NCBI RefSeq assembly: GCF_001476905.1
Contig: NZ_LDTE01000051.1
Coordinates: 1-50,039, forward strand
Source of the DNA: Sphingomonas sanguinis
Lineage (GTDB): Bacteria; Pseudomonadota; Alphaproteobacteria; Sphingomonadales; Sphingomonadaceae
Reading direction: 5' to 3'
Length of the DNA: 50,039 bases
Part shown: positions 25,779 to 33,734 of the stretch, piece by piece
How the letters are laid out: each line of letters begins with the position of its first letter
Position numbering within the stretch: the stretch's first letter is position 1
Made by a program: the position numbers and the translations under genes
Notes under the pieces: model-generated
Seen by the model: only the letters and a program-made list of their open reading frames with translations
What the model was told of the DNA's origin: nothing
The model's database searches: none

Positions 25779-26233
25779 ACTGCGACCTTCAACTGCTGCA
25801 CTGGCCGGCCGAGGATCGGGCGAGCTTTGCGCATTTCACCAGCGTCATGGCGGACGTGCAGGCCCGCATCCAGGCGATCTCCGGCGTTGGCGGCGGCGTG
25901 CCGGTGCCACGCCCGCCGCGGGTGCCCACCCCGCGCGAGTGCGCCGCGATGGTTCTTCGCCATCGCCGGGACATGCGTGATTTCATCGGGGTCGATGGCG
26001 ACATGTTCGGCGACCCCGCCTGGCAGATTGCGCTGGCCGCTTTTCAGGCCGAGGCGCCGATGAGTGACGCGGCCCTGCTGGAGACGGCGCATCTTTCGCC
26101 GACCGGCACCCTGGGCGCGCGTTGGATTCGCCTTCTGGTCCAGCGCGACTGGATCGAGCGAAACGCGGAGGGCGATCTGCTGGCGACCGACAAGATGGTC
26201 GCGATCCTGTCGGGTTATTTCGCCCGGACCTGA
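25775..26233 (+). CDS. Winged-helix-like protein coupled to a membrane protein
   Basis: A 152-residue soluble protein. The N-terminal half contains a Pro-rich segment (VPVPRPPRVPTPRE) and a charged helix (AMVLRHRRDMRDFIG). The C-terminal half (about 85-150: DPAWQIALAAFQAE, LLETAHLSPTGTLGARWIRLLVQRDWIERN, then a LLATDKMVAILSGYF helix) fits a MarR-like winged helix in which GTLGARWIRLL would be the recognition helix. It is translationally coupled to the membrane protein before it. The domain call rests on pattern recognition only; it could also be a protein-binding winged helix. Confidence 0.55.
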   Translation: MNCDLQLLHWPAEDRASFAHFTSVMADVQARIQAISGVGGGVPVPRPPRVPTPRECAAMVLRHRRDMRDFIGVDGDMFGDPAWQIALAAFQAEAPMSDAALLETAHLSPTGTLGARWIRLLVQRDWIERNAEGDLLATDKMVAILSGYFART

Positions 26234-26319
26234 TCCGATCGCGCACGGCCGGGATGCCGTGCAACTCTTGATAGCCCCGCGGGTTCAATGGCCACGGGCA
26301 TAACCACAGGAGAAGACGG

Positions 26320-26688
26320 ATGGCCGAGGATATCGGGAATGGCGGCGGCGCGGGTGCGATTGGCGGCGATATGGGCGCAGGCGCCTTTACCGACCGCATG
26401 AAGGGCGCAGGCGAGGCGATGCAGGCGTCCGGCCAGAAAATGGCCGAGGGTGGATCGGCGGTGACGCTGAAGATGCTCGACCAGGCCGAAACCAATGCGC
26501 GCGAAGCCTTTGCCGCCATGCGCGAGGCCGCTTCGGCGCGCGACCTGTCCGAGGTGATGCGCATCCAGGGCGAGTTCATGCGCGAACAGGGCAATCGCTC
26601 CATGTCGCAGGCGCGTGAGATCGGCGAGATGATCGTGCAGTTCGGCCGCGATGCGATCGGCGCGGCGCGGGGCACGAAGCAGGACTGA
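26320..26688 (+). CDS. Phasin family protein
   Basis: Phasins coat polyhydroxyalkanoate granules and control their size and number. The 122-residue protein has a Gly-rich N-terminus (about 1-25) and a long amphipathic helical region (about 25-115) with AVTLKMLDQAETNAREAFAAMREAASARDLSEVMRIQ-type heptads typical of the phasin_2 family. The ribosome binding site is strong (CAGGAGAAG). It follows 86 nt after the winged-helix gene and ends in a perfect 14-bp hairpin. Together with phaZ at 6.7 kb it shows that the organism stores PHA, though the synthase lies elsewhere. Confidence 0.85.
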   Translation: MAEDIGNGGGAGAIGGDMGAGAFTDRMKGAGEAMQASGQKMAEGGSAVTLKMLDQAETNAREAFAAMREAASARDLSEVMRIQGEFMREQGNRSMSQAREIGEMIVQFGRDAIGAARGTKQD

Positions 26689-26699
26689 AATCCGGCTAT

Positions 26700-26734
26700 C
26701 CTCACCCTTCCGGTTCAGGGCCGGAAGGGTGAGG
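26700..26734. terminator. Perfect 14-bp hairpin between phasin and efflux operon
   Basis: CCTCACCCTTCCGG pairs with CCGGAAGGGTGAGG around a 7-base loop. It sits 11 nt after the phasin stop and 8 nt beyond the stop of the convergent outer membrane factor gene, so it serves both. No T-run follows, which is common for strong GC-rich terminators in high-GC bacteria. Confidence 0.7.
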
Positions 26735-26742
26735 GATAAGCA

Positions 26743-28305
26743 CTACTGCCCCGGGCTCAGCGCCACCGGGCCCTTCGTCGTTGCCTCCAGCAGCGAGTCT
26801 CCACCCAGTACGCGGTAGAGCGTCACCCGGTTGGTCGCGGCGGTAAGTTGCGTCGCGATCACCGTCCGCTGGGCCGAATAGAGCGACCGCTGCGCGTCCA
26901 GCGTATTCAGGAACGGCGTCACCCCGCCGCGATAGCTGGCCTCGGTCAATCGATAGGTATCGGCCGCAGCATTCAGGAAGCGACGATTGGCCCCCAGCTG
27001 GTCATCGATCGTGCCCTGCCGAGCCAGGGCGTCGGCGGTTTCTTGGAATGCAGTCTGAATCGTCTTTTCATAGGTCGCGAGCGCGGCGTCGCGCTGCGCC
27101 TTGGAATATTGGACATTGGCCACGCCAGCCCCCGCCTGGAAGATCGGATAGCTGACGGACGGGGCGACCGAATAGTTGAAGCTCCCGCCCGAGAAGAGCG
27201 AGGTCAGCGCGTTACTGGCGAACCCGACCAGCCCGGTCAGCGAAATGCGGGGGAACAGCGCGGCGCGCGCCGCGCCGATCTGCCCATTGGCGGCGCGCAG
27301 CAGATATTCGGCCTGCACCACGTCCGGGCGACGCAGCAGGATGCCTGAGTCAAGCCCGGCGGGCAGCGTCGCGACGGTGGGCGAGGCTTCCTCGATCGAA
27401 CGGGGCAGGAGGGCGGTGTCGATGGGCGCACCGACCAGCAATTGCAGCGCGTTGATATCCTGCGCCACCGCCGTCTTCTGGAGCGCGAGGTCGGCCTGCG
27501 CGGTCGCCAGCACCTGTTCGGCCTGGCGCAGGTCGGTGCGCGGCGAAATCCCGCCCTGAAGCCGCGCGCGGGTCAGCGTGACGCTGCGCTCGGCACTGGC
27601 GGCGGTCTGCTGCGCGATGGCGAGCAGGCTCTGGTTGGCCGCGTAATTGAGCCAGGCATCGGCGATGTCGCCGACCAGGGTCAGCCGGGTCGCCCGCGCC
27701 GCCGCCTCGGTCGCGAAGTAGCGGTCGAGCGCCGCGCCGGTCAGCGAGCGGACGCGGCCGAACAGGTCCAGCTCGAACGCGGTGGTGCCCAGATTGACCG
27801 ACCAGGCACTGCCCGACCCGTTCGCGCCGGTGACGACCGTCCCGCCGGTCCCGCCCGTGCCGGTTCCGACACCACCGGTGCCGTTTCCTGTGCCGGTGCC
27901 CGTTCCCGTGCCGCCGGTGCCTGTTCCGCCGACGGCCTGCGACCCCGCGCCGTTCGATCCGCGTTCGGTATAGCTGTAGCGGCCCGAGGCATCGACCTCG
28001 GGGAACAGGCTGCCGCGCTGGATGCGATATTGCGCACGGGTCGCGGCGATGTTCGCCACCGCCACGCGCAGGTCGCGGTTGTTGGCCAGCGCCTGGGTGA
28101 TCAGCTGCTGCAACCGCGCATCACGGAAGATGTCGGTATAGCGGACTGTGGGCAGCGCTGCCTCCGACTGGCGGAGATAGGCGTCGCCGACCGGCCAGGA
28201 CGGCGGCACCGGCGTGGCGGGCCGCTCATATTTCGGAGCCAGCGAACAACCCGACAGCGCGGTGGCGGCGAGCAGCAGGGCAGGGAGGGGGGACAGGATA
28301 CGCAT
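26743..28305 (-). CDS. Outer membrane efflux lipoprotein (TolC/NodT family)
   Basis: The outer membrane channel of the tripartite RND pump encoded here. The 520-residue precursor has a lipobox (ATALSGC, Cys20 as lipid anchor) and two outer membrane efflux repeats (about 60-290 and 295-500) with the typical FELDLFGRVRSLTGAA and GILLRRPDVVQAEYLL motifs. A Gly/Thr-rich low-complexity segment (about 125-160) lies where the first surface-exposed barrel loop is expected, between the strands SGRYSYTE and WSVNLGTTAFELD. Its ATG overlaps the permease stop by 1 nt (TGATG), so translation is coupled. The typical substrate of such pumps is drugs, dyes or solvents, but none is evident here. Confidence 0.95.
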   Translation of the reverse strand: MRILSPLPALLLAATALSGCSLAPKYERPATPVPPSWPVGDAYLRQSEAALPTVRYTDIFRDARLQQLITQALANNRDLRVAVANIAATRAQYRIQRGSLFPEVDASGRYSYTERGSNGAGSQAVGGTGTGGTGTGTGTGNGTGGVGTGTGGTGGTVVTGANGSGSAWSVNLGTTAFELDLFGRVRSLTGAALDRYFATEAAARATRLTLVGDIADAWLNYAANQSLLAIAQQTAASAERSVTLTRARLQGGISPRTDLRQAEQVLATAQADLALQKTAVAQDINALQLLVGAPIDTALLPRSIEEASPTVATLPAGLDSGILLRRPDVVQAEYLLRAANGQIGAARAALFPRISLTGLVGFASNALTSLFSGGSFNYSVAPSVSYPIFQAGAGVANVQYSKAQRDAALATYEKTIQTAFQETADALARQGTIDDQLGANRRFLNAAADTYRLTEASYRGGVTPFLNTLDAQRSLYSAQRTVIATQLTAATNRVTLYRVLGGDSLLEATTKGPVALSPGQ

Positions 28306-31300
28306 CAGGCCTTCTCCGCTTCGCCTTCGGGGGCGGGGCGATGCCCCGCGCCATGTTCGCTCATCGGCTTGCCCCGCAACCGGGCCAGGCCGTTGCGGAC
28401 CGACCGGCGGACCAGCACGAAGAACAGCGGGATGTAGAAGATCGCCAGCACCGTCGCGGTCAGCATGCCCCCGATCACGGCGGTGCCGATCGCGATACGG
28501 CTGTTGGCCCCCGCACCGGTCGAGATGGCGAGCGGCAGCACGCCGAAGATGAAGGCGAAGCTGGTCATCAGGATCGGCCGCAGACGGATCTTGGCGGCCT
28601 CCAGCGCGGCGTCGATGACGCGCTTGCCCTGCTTCTCCGCCTGTTCGGCGAACTCGATCATCAGGATGGCGTTCTTCGCCGCCAGCCCCATCGTCGTCAG
28701 CAGGCCGATCTGGAGATAGACGTCGTTGGTCAGCCCGCGTAGCGTCACGAAGGCGACCGCGCCGATCAGGCCCAGCGGAATGACCAGCAGCACCGCGAAC
28801 GGGATCGACCAGCTTTCGTAAAGCGCGGCCAGGCACAGGAAGACGACCAGGATCGACAGGCCGTACAGGATCGGCGCCTGCCCGCCCGAGAGCCGCTCCT
28901 GATAGGACAGGCCCGCCCAGGCGATCGAGGTGCCGGGGATTTGCGCCGCCAGCTCGGTCATCCGCTTCATCGCGTCGCCCGAGCTGTAGCCCGGCGCGGC
29001 CGACCCCTGGAATTCATAGGAGGGGATGCCGTTGAAGCGCGACAGGGTGGTCGGGGCCACGCCCCAGTTGATCGTCGAGAAGGAGGAGAAGGGGGCCATC
29101 TGCCCGCTCGACCCGCGCACGAACCACTGCTTCAGGTCCTCTGGCTCGGCGCGATAGGGTGCGTCGCCCTGGACGAAGACGCGCTTCACGCGGCCCCGGT
29201 CGATGAAGTCGTTCACATATTGCCCGCCCCAGGCGGTCGACAGGGTCGAGTTCACCTGCTGTTGCGTCAGACCCAGCGCCGCCAGCTTCTGCTGGTCGAG
29301 GTCGACGCGCAGCGTGGCGATATCGGGCAGCTCGGTCAGGCGGACCGAGGCGAGCATCGGATCGGCATTGGCCTTGGCGAGCAGCTGGTCGCGGATCGCC
29401 TCGAACTTCTCCAGCGGCATGCCCGAGATGTTCTGCAATTCCATGGTGAAGCCGTCCGACTGGCCCAGACCGCGGATGGCCGGAGGCACCAGCGCGAAGA
29501 CCTGCGCGTCGCGAAGGCCGCGGAAGGCGGCGGAGGCGCGGCCGGTAATGGCGTCGGCGCTGTTCTCCTTGCCCTTGCGGTCGGCCCAGTCGACGAGGTT
29601 GATGAAGCCCTGGCCGGTATTCTGGCCGCTGGTGCCTCCGCCGCCGCCGCCCGCGACGGAGAACAGAACCTTGACGTTCTTGCCCTCATGCTGGGCGAAA
29701 TATTGCTCGACCTGGCGCTGCACTTCCATGGTGCGGCCCTGGGTAGCGCCGGCGGGCAGGCGGAACTGGACGATCGCCGAACCCTGGTCCTCGGTCGGCA
29801 GGAAACCGGTCGGCAAGCGGAGGAAGAGGACGGCAAGCAGCGCGACAACACCCGCATAGATCAGCAGGAACAGCCATTTCCGGTCGACCACCGTGCGCAC
29901 GGCCGAGGTATATTTCTCGACCGTCCACTCGAAGCGCGAGTTGAACCCGTCCTTGGCGCGTTGCAGCCCATGCGCCACGCGCGGGAACTTGCGGTCGAGC
30001 CACGCGCCTTCCTCATGCTCCTTGGCCTTCTGCTTCAACAGCGTGGCGGTCAGCGCCGGGGACAGGATGATTGCCACCGCGACCGACAGGATCATGGCCG
30101 AGACGATGGTGATCGAGAATTGGCGATAGATGACGCCGGTCGATCCGCCGAAGAACGCCATCGGCAGGAACACCGCCGACAGGACCAGCGCGATGGCGAT
30201 CAGCGCGACGCTGATCTCCTTCATCGACTCGATCGTCGCCTCGCGCGGCGTCATGTCGGGATTTTCCTCGAGCAGACGCTCGACATTCTCGACGACCACG
30301 ATCGCGTCGTCGACCAGCAGGCCGATCGCCAGCACCAGCCCGAACAGCGTCAAGGTGTTGATCGAGAAACCCGCCAGATAGAAGATGGCAAAGGTGCCCA
30401 GCAGCACGACCGGCACCGCGATCGTCGGGATCAGCGTCGCCCGCCAGCTTTGCAGGAAGACAAACATGACGATGACGACGAGGATGATCGCCTCGATCAG
30501 CGTCTTGACCACTTCGTCGATCGACAGCTTGATGAAGGCGGTCGTATCGTTGGCATAGGCGACCTTCAGGCCGGGCGGGAAGGTCTTGGCGACGCGGTTG
30601 ACCTCGGCCTTGACCAGCTCGGCGGTCTTCAGCGCGTCGGCGCCCGGCGCCATCAGCACGGCGATGCCCGCGCCCGGATGCTGGTTGATCCGGCTGACGG
30701 CGGCATAGCTTTCCGCGCCCAGCTCGATACGCGCCACGTCGGACAGCTTGACCGTCGCGCCGTTGTTCAGCGTCTTGACGATGATCTCGCGGAACTGTTC
30801 GGGCGTCTGGAGCCGCGACATGGAGGTCACGGTCGCGTTCAGCATCTGGGTGGTGGGTGAGGGCGTGCCGCCGACCTCACCGGCCGCGACCTCGGTATTC
30901 TGGTTCTGGATCGCGGTGACGACGTCGGACGGCATCAGCTGATAGGAGGACAGCCGCTCCGGGTTCAGCCAGATGCGCATCGCATATTGCGAACCGAAGA
31001 CGTTGGTATCGCCGACACCCTGGATACGGCCCAGCGGGTCTTGCAAATTGGAGACGAGATAATCGGCGACGTCCTGGTTCGTCATCCGGTTCGTCTCGTC
31101 ATAGACGCCCGCGATCAACAGGAAGTCGGGGTTCGACTTGCGGACGACCAGACCCTGTTGCTGCACCTGCTGCGGCAATCGCGCGACCGACTGCTGGACC
31201 TGGTTCTGGACCTGGACCTGCGCGATGTCGGGATCGGTGCCCTTGGCGAAGGTCGCGGTGATCGTCACCGAGCCGCGGCTGGACGAGGACGACTGGAAAT

Positions 31301-31532
31301 ACAGGAGGCCGTCGATGCCGGTCAGCTGCTGCTCGATGACCTGGGTCACCGAATTCTGCAGCGTCTGGGCGGACGCGCCGGGGAAGGTCGCGCGGATCGA
31401 GACCTGGGGCGGGGCCACGTCGGGATATTGCGCGATGGGCAAGCCCATGATCGCGCCGATGCCCGCCAGCATGACGATGATGGCAAGGACCCAGGCGAAG
31501 ATCGGGCGATCGATAAAGACGCGGCTCATCAT
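28305..31532 (-). CDS. RND multidrug efflux permease, HAE1 family
   Basis: The inner-membrane, proton-driven pump of the tripartite system. At 1075 residues it has the twelve-helix RND layout with two large periplasmic domains. The proton-relay Asp408-Asp409 pair lies in LLVDDAIVVVEN and its lysine partner in LAAKNAILMIEF. The protein has a Gly-rich insert (VAGGGGGGTSGQNTG) in the second half of the porter domain. Tandem ATGs occur at 31532 and 31529; the second gives the usual MSRVFIDRP opening. It starts 8 nt after the membrane fusion gene and overlaps the outer membrane gene. Homology to AcrB/MexB is clear; substrates are not deducible. Confidence 0.97.
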   Translation of the reverse strand: MMSRVFIDRPIFAWVLAIIVMLAGIGAIMGLPIAQYPDVAPPQVSIRATFPGASAQTLQNSVTQVIEQQLTGIDGLLYFQSSSSSRGSVTITATFAKGTDPDIAQVQVQNQVQQSVARLPQQVQQQGLVVRKSNPDFLLIAGVYDETNRMTNQDVADYLVSNLQDPLGRIQGVGDTNVFGSQYAMRIWLNPERLSSYQLMPSDVVTAIQNQNTEVAAGEVGGTPSPTTQMLNATVTSMSRLQTPEQFREIIVKTLNNGATVKLSDVARIELGAESYAAVSRINQHPGAGIAVLMAPGADALKTAELVKAEVNRVAKTFPPGLKVAYANDTTAFIKLSIDEVVKTLIEAIILVVIVMFVFLQSWRATLIPTIAVPVVLLGTFAIFYLAGFSINTLTLFGLVLAIGLLVDDAIVVVENVERLLEENPDMTPREATIESMKEISVALIAIALVLSAVFLPMAFFGGSTGVIYRQFSITIVSAMILSVAVAIILSPALTATLLKQKAKEHEEGAWLDRKFPRVAHGLQRAKDGFNSRFEWTVEKYTSAVRTVVDRKWLFLLIYAGVVALLAVLFLRLPTGFLPTEDQGSAIVQFRLPAGATQGRTMEVQRQVEQYFAQHEGKNVKVLFSVAGGGGGGTSGQNTGQGFINLVDWADRKGKENSADAITGRASAAFRGLRDAQVFALVPPAIRGLGQSDGFTMELQNISGMPLEKFEAIRDQLLAKANADPMLASVRLTELPDIATLRVDLDQQKLAALGLTQQQVNSTLSTAWGGQYVNDFIDRGRVKRVFVQGDAPYRAEPEDLKQWFVRGSSGQMAPFSSFSTINWGVAPTTLSRFNGIPSYEFQGSAAPGYSSGDAMKRMTELAAQIPGTSIAWAGLSYQERLSGGQAPILYGLSILVVFLCLAALYESWSIPFAVLLVIPLGLIGAVAFVTLRGLTNDVYLQIGLLTTMGLAAKNAILMIEFAEQAEKQGKRVIDAALEAAKIRLRPILMTSFAFIFGVLPLAISTGAGANSRIAIGTAVIGGMLTATVLAIFYIPLFFVLVRRSVRNGLARLRGKPMSEHGAGHRPAPEGEAEKA

Positions 31533-31539
31533 GGTCCGG

Positions 31540-32781
31540 TCAGCCCGCCTTGCCCTTGGCGGCCTGCATCTTCTTCAACTGCTCGGGCGAGGGGGGCTGG
31601 ACCTTTTGGGGGCTGTTGGCGGGCACCGCCCGGACGCTCTGGCCGGGGCGCAGGTTCGCCAGCCCCTGCGTCACCACCTTGTCGCCAGCCTTCAGGCCGT
31701 CGGTCACGACCCAATAGGCGCCCTGCGTCCGTTCGGCCTTGACCTTCCGTTCCTGCACCTTGTCGTCGGCGCCGACGACGAAGAGCGTCGCATTGCCCTT
31801 TGGATCGCGCGAAATTGCCTGTTGTGGGACCAGGAACGCGCTGGTGTCGATCGCCTGGGCGAACTGCGCGCGCACGAACATGCCGGGCAGCAGCAGCCCT
31901 TGGGGATTGGGGAAGCGGGCGCGCAGCGTCACGGTGCCGGTCTGCGGATCGACGACCGCCTCGGCAAATTCGACCTTGCCGGTCTGGCCGTAATCGGTGC
32001 CGTCCTCCAGTCGCAGCTTCACGTTCGCGCTGGCGGGGATCAGGCCGTCACGCGCGCCCAGGCTGCGACGCAGCGAGAGCAGGTCGCTGGCCGATTGCTG
32101 GATATCGACGAAGATCGGGTCGAGCCGCTGGATTTGCGCCAGCGGGTCGGTCTGGTTCGCGCTCACCAGCGCGCCGACGGTGAACAGCGAACGGCCGATG
32201 CGCCCGGTAATCGGCGCGGGGACGGTGGTGAATTGCAAATTGACGCGCGCGGTTTCCAGCGCGGCGCGGGTCTGCGCGACCTGGGCCGCGGCCTGGCGGG
32301 CACTGGCCTGCGCGTTGGTATAGTCCTGCTTCGAGATGGCCTCGATCTGCGCCAGCGGGCGATAGCGATCGGCGAGCGTCTTCGTCGCCTCGGCATTGGC
32401 CTGCGCGCTTTGCAGGTTGGCGGCGGCCTGGTTGGCGGCGGCGCGATAGAGGCGCGGATCGATCTCGTAGAGCGGCTGGCCACGCTTGACGAGCGTACCC
32501 TCGGTGAACAGGCGGCGGCGGATGACACCGGTCACCTGTGGGCGAACGTCGGAGCTCTCAAAGGCGCTGGTGCGTGCCGCCAGTTCGGTCACGATCGGCG
32601 CGTTGGTCGGCTGGACGGTCACGAAGCCGACGGTCGGGGTCTGCTGGGCGCCGCCGCGCCCCTTGGACGCGCCGCCCTTCTCGCTGCCACCACATGCCGA
32701 CAGGCTCACCAGCGCGAGCGCCATGGCCGTACCGGCGAGCACCCGGTGCCCGCGAAAGCCTGCAAAGTTCAATTCATTCAC
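31540..32781 (-). CDS. RND efflux membrane fusion (adaptor) lipoprotein
   Basis: Joins the RND permease to the outer membrane channel in the periplasm. The 413-residue form used here starts with GTG at 32781 and has a lipobox (LVSLSAC, Cys30), a barrel-sandwich/lipoyl domain (PQVTGVIRRRLFTEGTLVKRGQPLYEI), an alpha-helical hairpin (about 110-190) and a beta-barrel domain. A TTG at 32772 has the better spaced AGGTGA ribosome binding site and may be the true start; the frame continues open to 32883. It is first in the efflux operon. A perfect palindrome upstream (32843-32854) is a candidate operator. The C-terminal tail is Lys/Pro/Gln-rich. Confidence 0.93.
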   Translation of the reverse strand: MNELNFAGFRGHRVLAGTAMALALVSLSACGGSEKGGASKGRGGAQQTPTVGFVTVQPTNAPIVTELAARTSAFESSDVRPQVTGVIRRRLFTEGTLVKRGQPLYEIDPRLYRAAANQAAANLQSAQANAEATKTLADRYRPLAQIEAISKQDYTNAQASARQAAAQVAQTRAALETARVNLQFTTVPAPITGRIGRSLFTVGALVSANQTDPLAQIQRLDPIFVDIQQSASDLLSLRRSLGARDGLIPASANVKLRLEDGTDYGQTGKVEFAEAVVDPQTGTVTLRARFPNPQGLLLPGMFVRAQFAQAIDTSAFLVPQQAISRDPKGNATLFVVGADDKVQERKVKAERTQGAYWVVTDGLKAGDKVVTQGLANLRPGQSVRAVPANSPQKVQPPSPEQLKKMQAAKGKAG

Positions 32782-32842
32782 CTGCCTGAGATTCGCCGCG
32801 GTTACGGCCCGCGCCTCAATGCGCGAACCGGCGAAACGTTGC

Positions 32843-32854
32843 TGACACGTGTCA
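32843..32854. promoter_or_regulatory. Perfect palindrome upstream of the efflux operon
   Basis: TGACACGTGTCA reads the same on both strands. It lies 62 nt before the adaptor gene, and on the minus strand it overlaps a TTGACA sequence that could be the -35 element. TetR-type repressors commonly control RND operons from such sites, but no regulator gene is present in the window. Confidence 0.4.
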
Positions 32855-32988
32855 AATTGCACGAGGGCGGTTCCGAAAGGCAAGCGATGATGGCCTAAAT
32901 CGCCCGCCTTAATTGTCGCAACTTGTCGCGCGGCTACAAAAGCGAGTGACGTGGGACCCTTTGGGTTTCTGGCGCATTTTCAAAGGGC

Positions 32989-33660
32989 ATGACCGACCGC
33001 GACGCCGATAAACGCCTGGCCGCTGCCGCAGCGGTTGATGAGGTGCGCGACAATATGCTCGTCGGCCTGGGCACGGGTTCGACCGCCGCCCATGCGATAT
33101 CTGCCCTTGCCGAAAAGCGTCTAGCCATCGAGACGGTCGCCACGTCCGAGGCGAGCGCCGCATTGGCGACCCGTCTGGGTTTGAAGGTGCGGCCGTTCGA
33201 TTCGGTGGCGCGGGTCGACCTCGCGATCGATGGCGCGGATGCGATCGACGCACGGCTGCGCGCCGTGAAGGGCGCGGGCGGCGCGATGGTTCGGGAAAAG
33301 GTCGTGGCCGCCGCCGCCGACCGGATGATCGTGATCGCCGACGGCTCCAAGCGTGTGACCCGGCTGGGCGCGACGCCGTTGCCGGTCGAGATTCTGCCTT
33401 TCGCGCGCGGCTATGCGTCGCTGAGGCTTGCGCAGATGTTCGTGCGCTGTGTCGAGCGGCCCGATTATGTGACCGACAACGGCAATATCGTGATCGATGG
33501 TCATGGCTGGGACGATGCCGCCCCATACGGCTTGGCGAATGCGCTGATGGCCATCCCCGGCGTCGTCGGGCACGGCCTGTTCCTCAGTGAGATCGACGCC
33601 GCCTATATTGCCGAGGACGGGATCGTTACCCGGCTGGAACGGGGGCGGAACCCGCGCTAA
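32989..33660 (+). CDS. rpiA: Ribose-5-phosphate isomerase A
   Basis: Interconverts ribose 5-phosphate and ribulose 5-phosphate in the non-oxidative pentose phosphate pathway. The 223-residue length is normal for RpiA. Recognisable parts are the phosphate-binding GLGTGSTAAHAI loop (about 26-37), DLAIDGADAID, VKGAGGAMVREK and the catalytic Glu in LPVEILPFARGY. ATG at 32989 follows AAAGGGC. The transketolase gene begins 74 nt later, suggesting a common transcript with tkt and tal. There is no sign of rpiB. Confidence 0.96.
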   Translation: MTDRDADKRLAAAAAVDEVRDNMLVGLGTGSTAAHAISALAEKRLAIETVATSEASAALATRLGLKVRPFDSVARVDLAIDGADAIDARLRAVKGAGGAMVREKVVAAAADRMIVIADGSKRVTRLGATPLPVEILPFARGYASLRLAQMFVRCVERPDYVTDNGNIVIDGHGWDDAAPYGLANALMAIPGVVGHGLFLSEIDAAYIAEDGIVTRLERGRNPR

Positions 33661-33734
33661 GGCGGCCCATGCATGGCAACCCTGACCGTTCGCGGCAGCG
33701 CTCGGTCGCAGAATGTAAGGATAAGGCCAGTTTC

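Noticed and set aside
23982..26688. Small-gene cluster as a prophage remnant or defence island
   Set aside because: There is no integrase, phage structural, nuclease or methyltransferase gene; GC content is normal except for one linker; it includes a housekeeping phasin.
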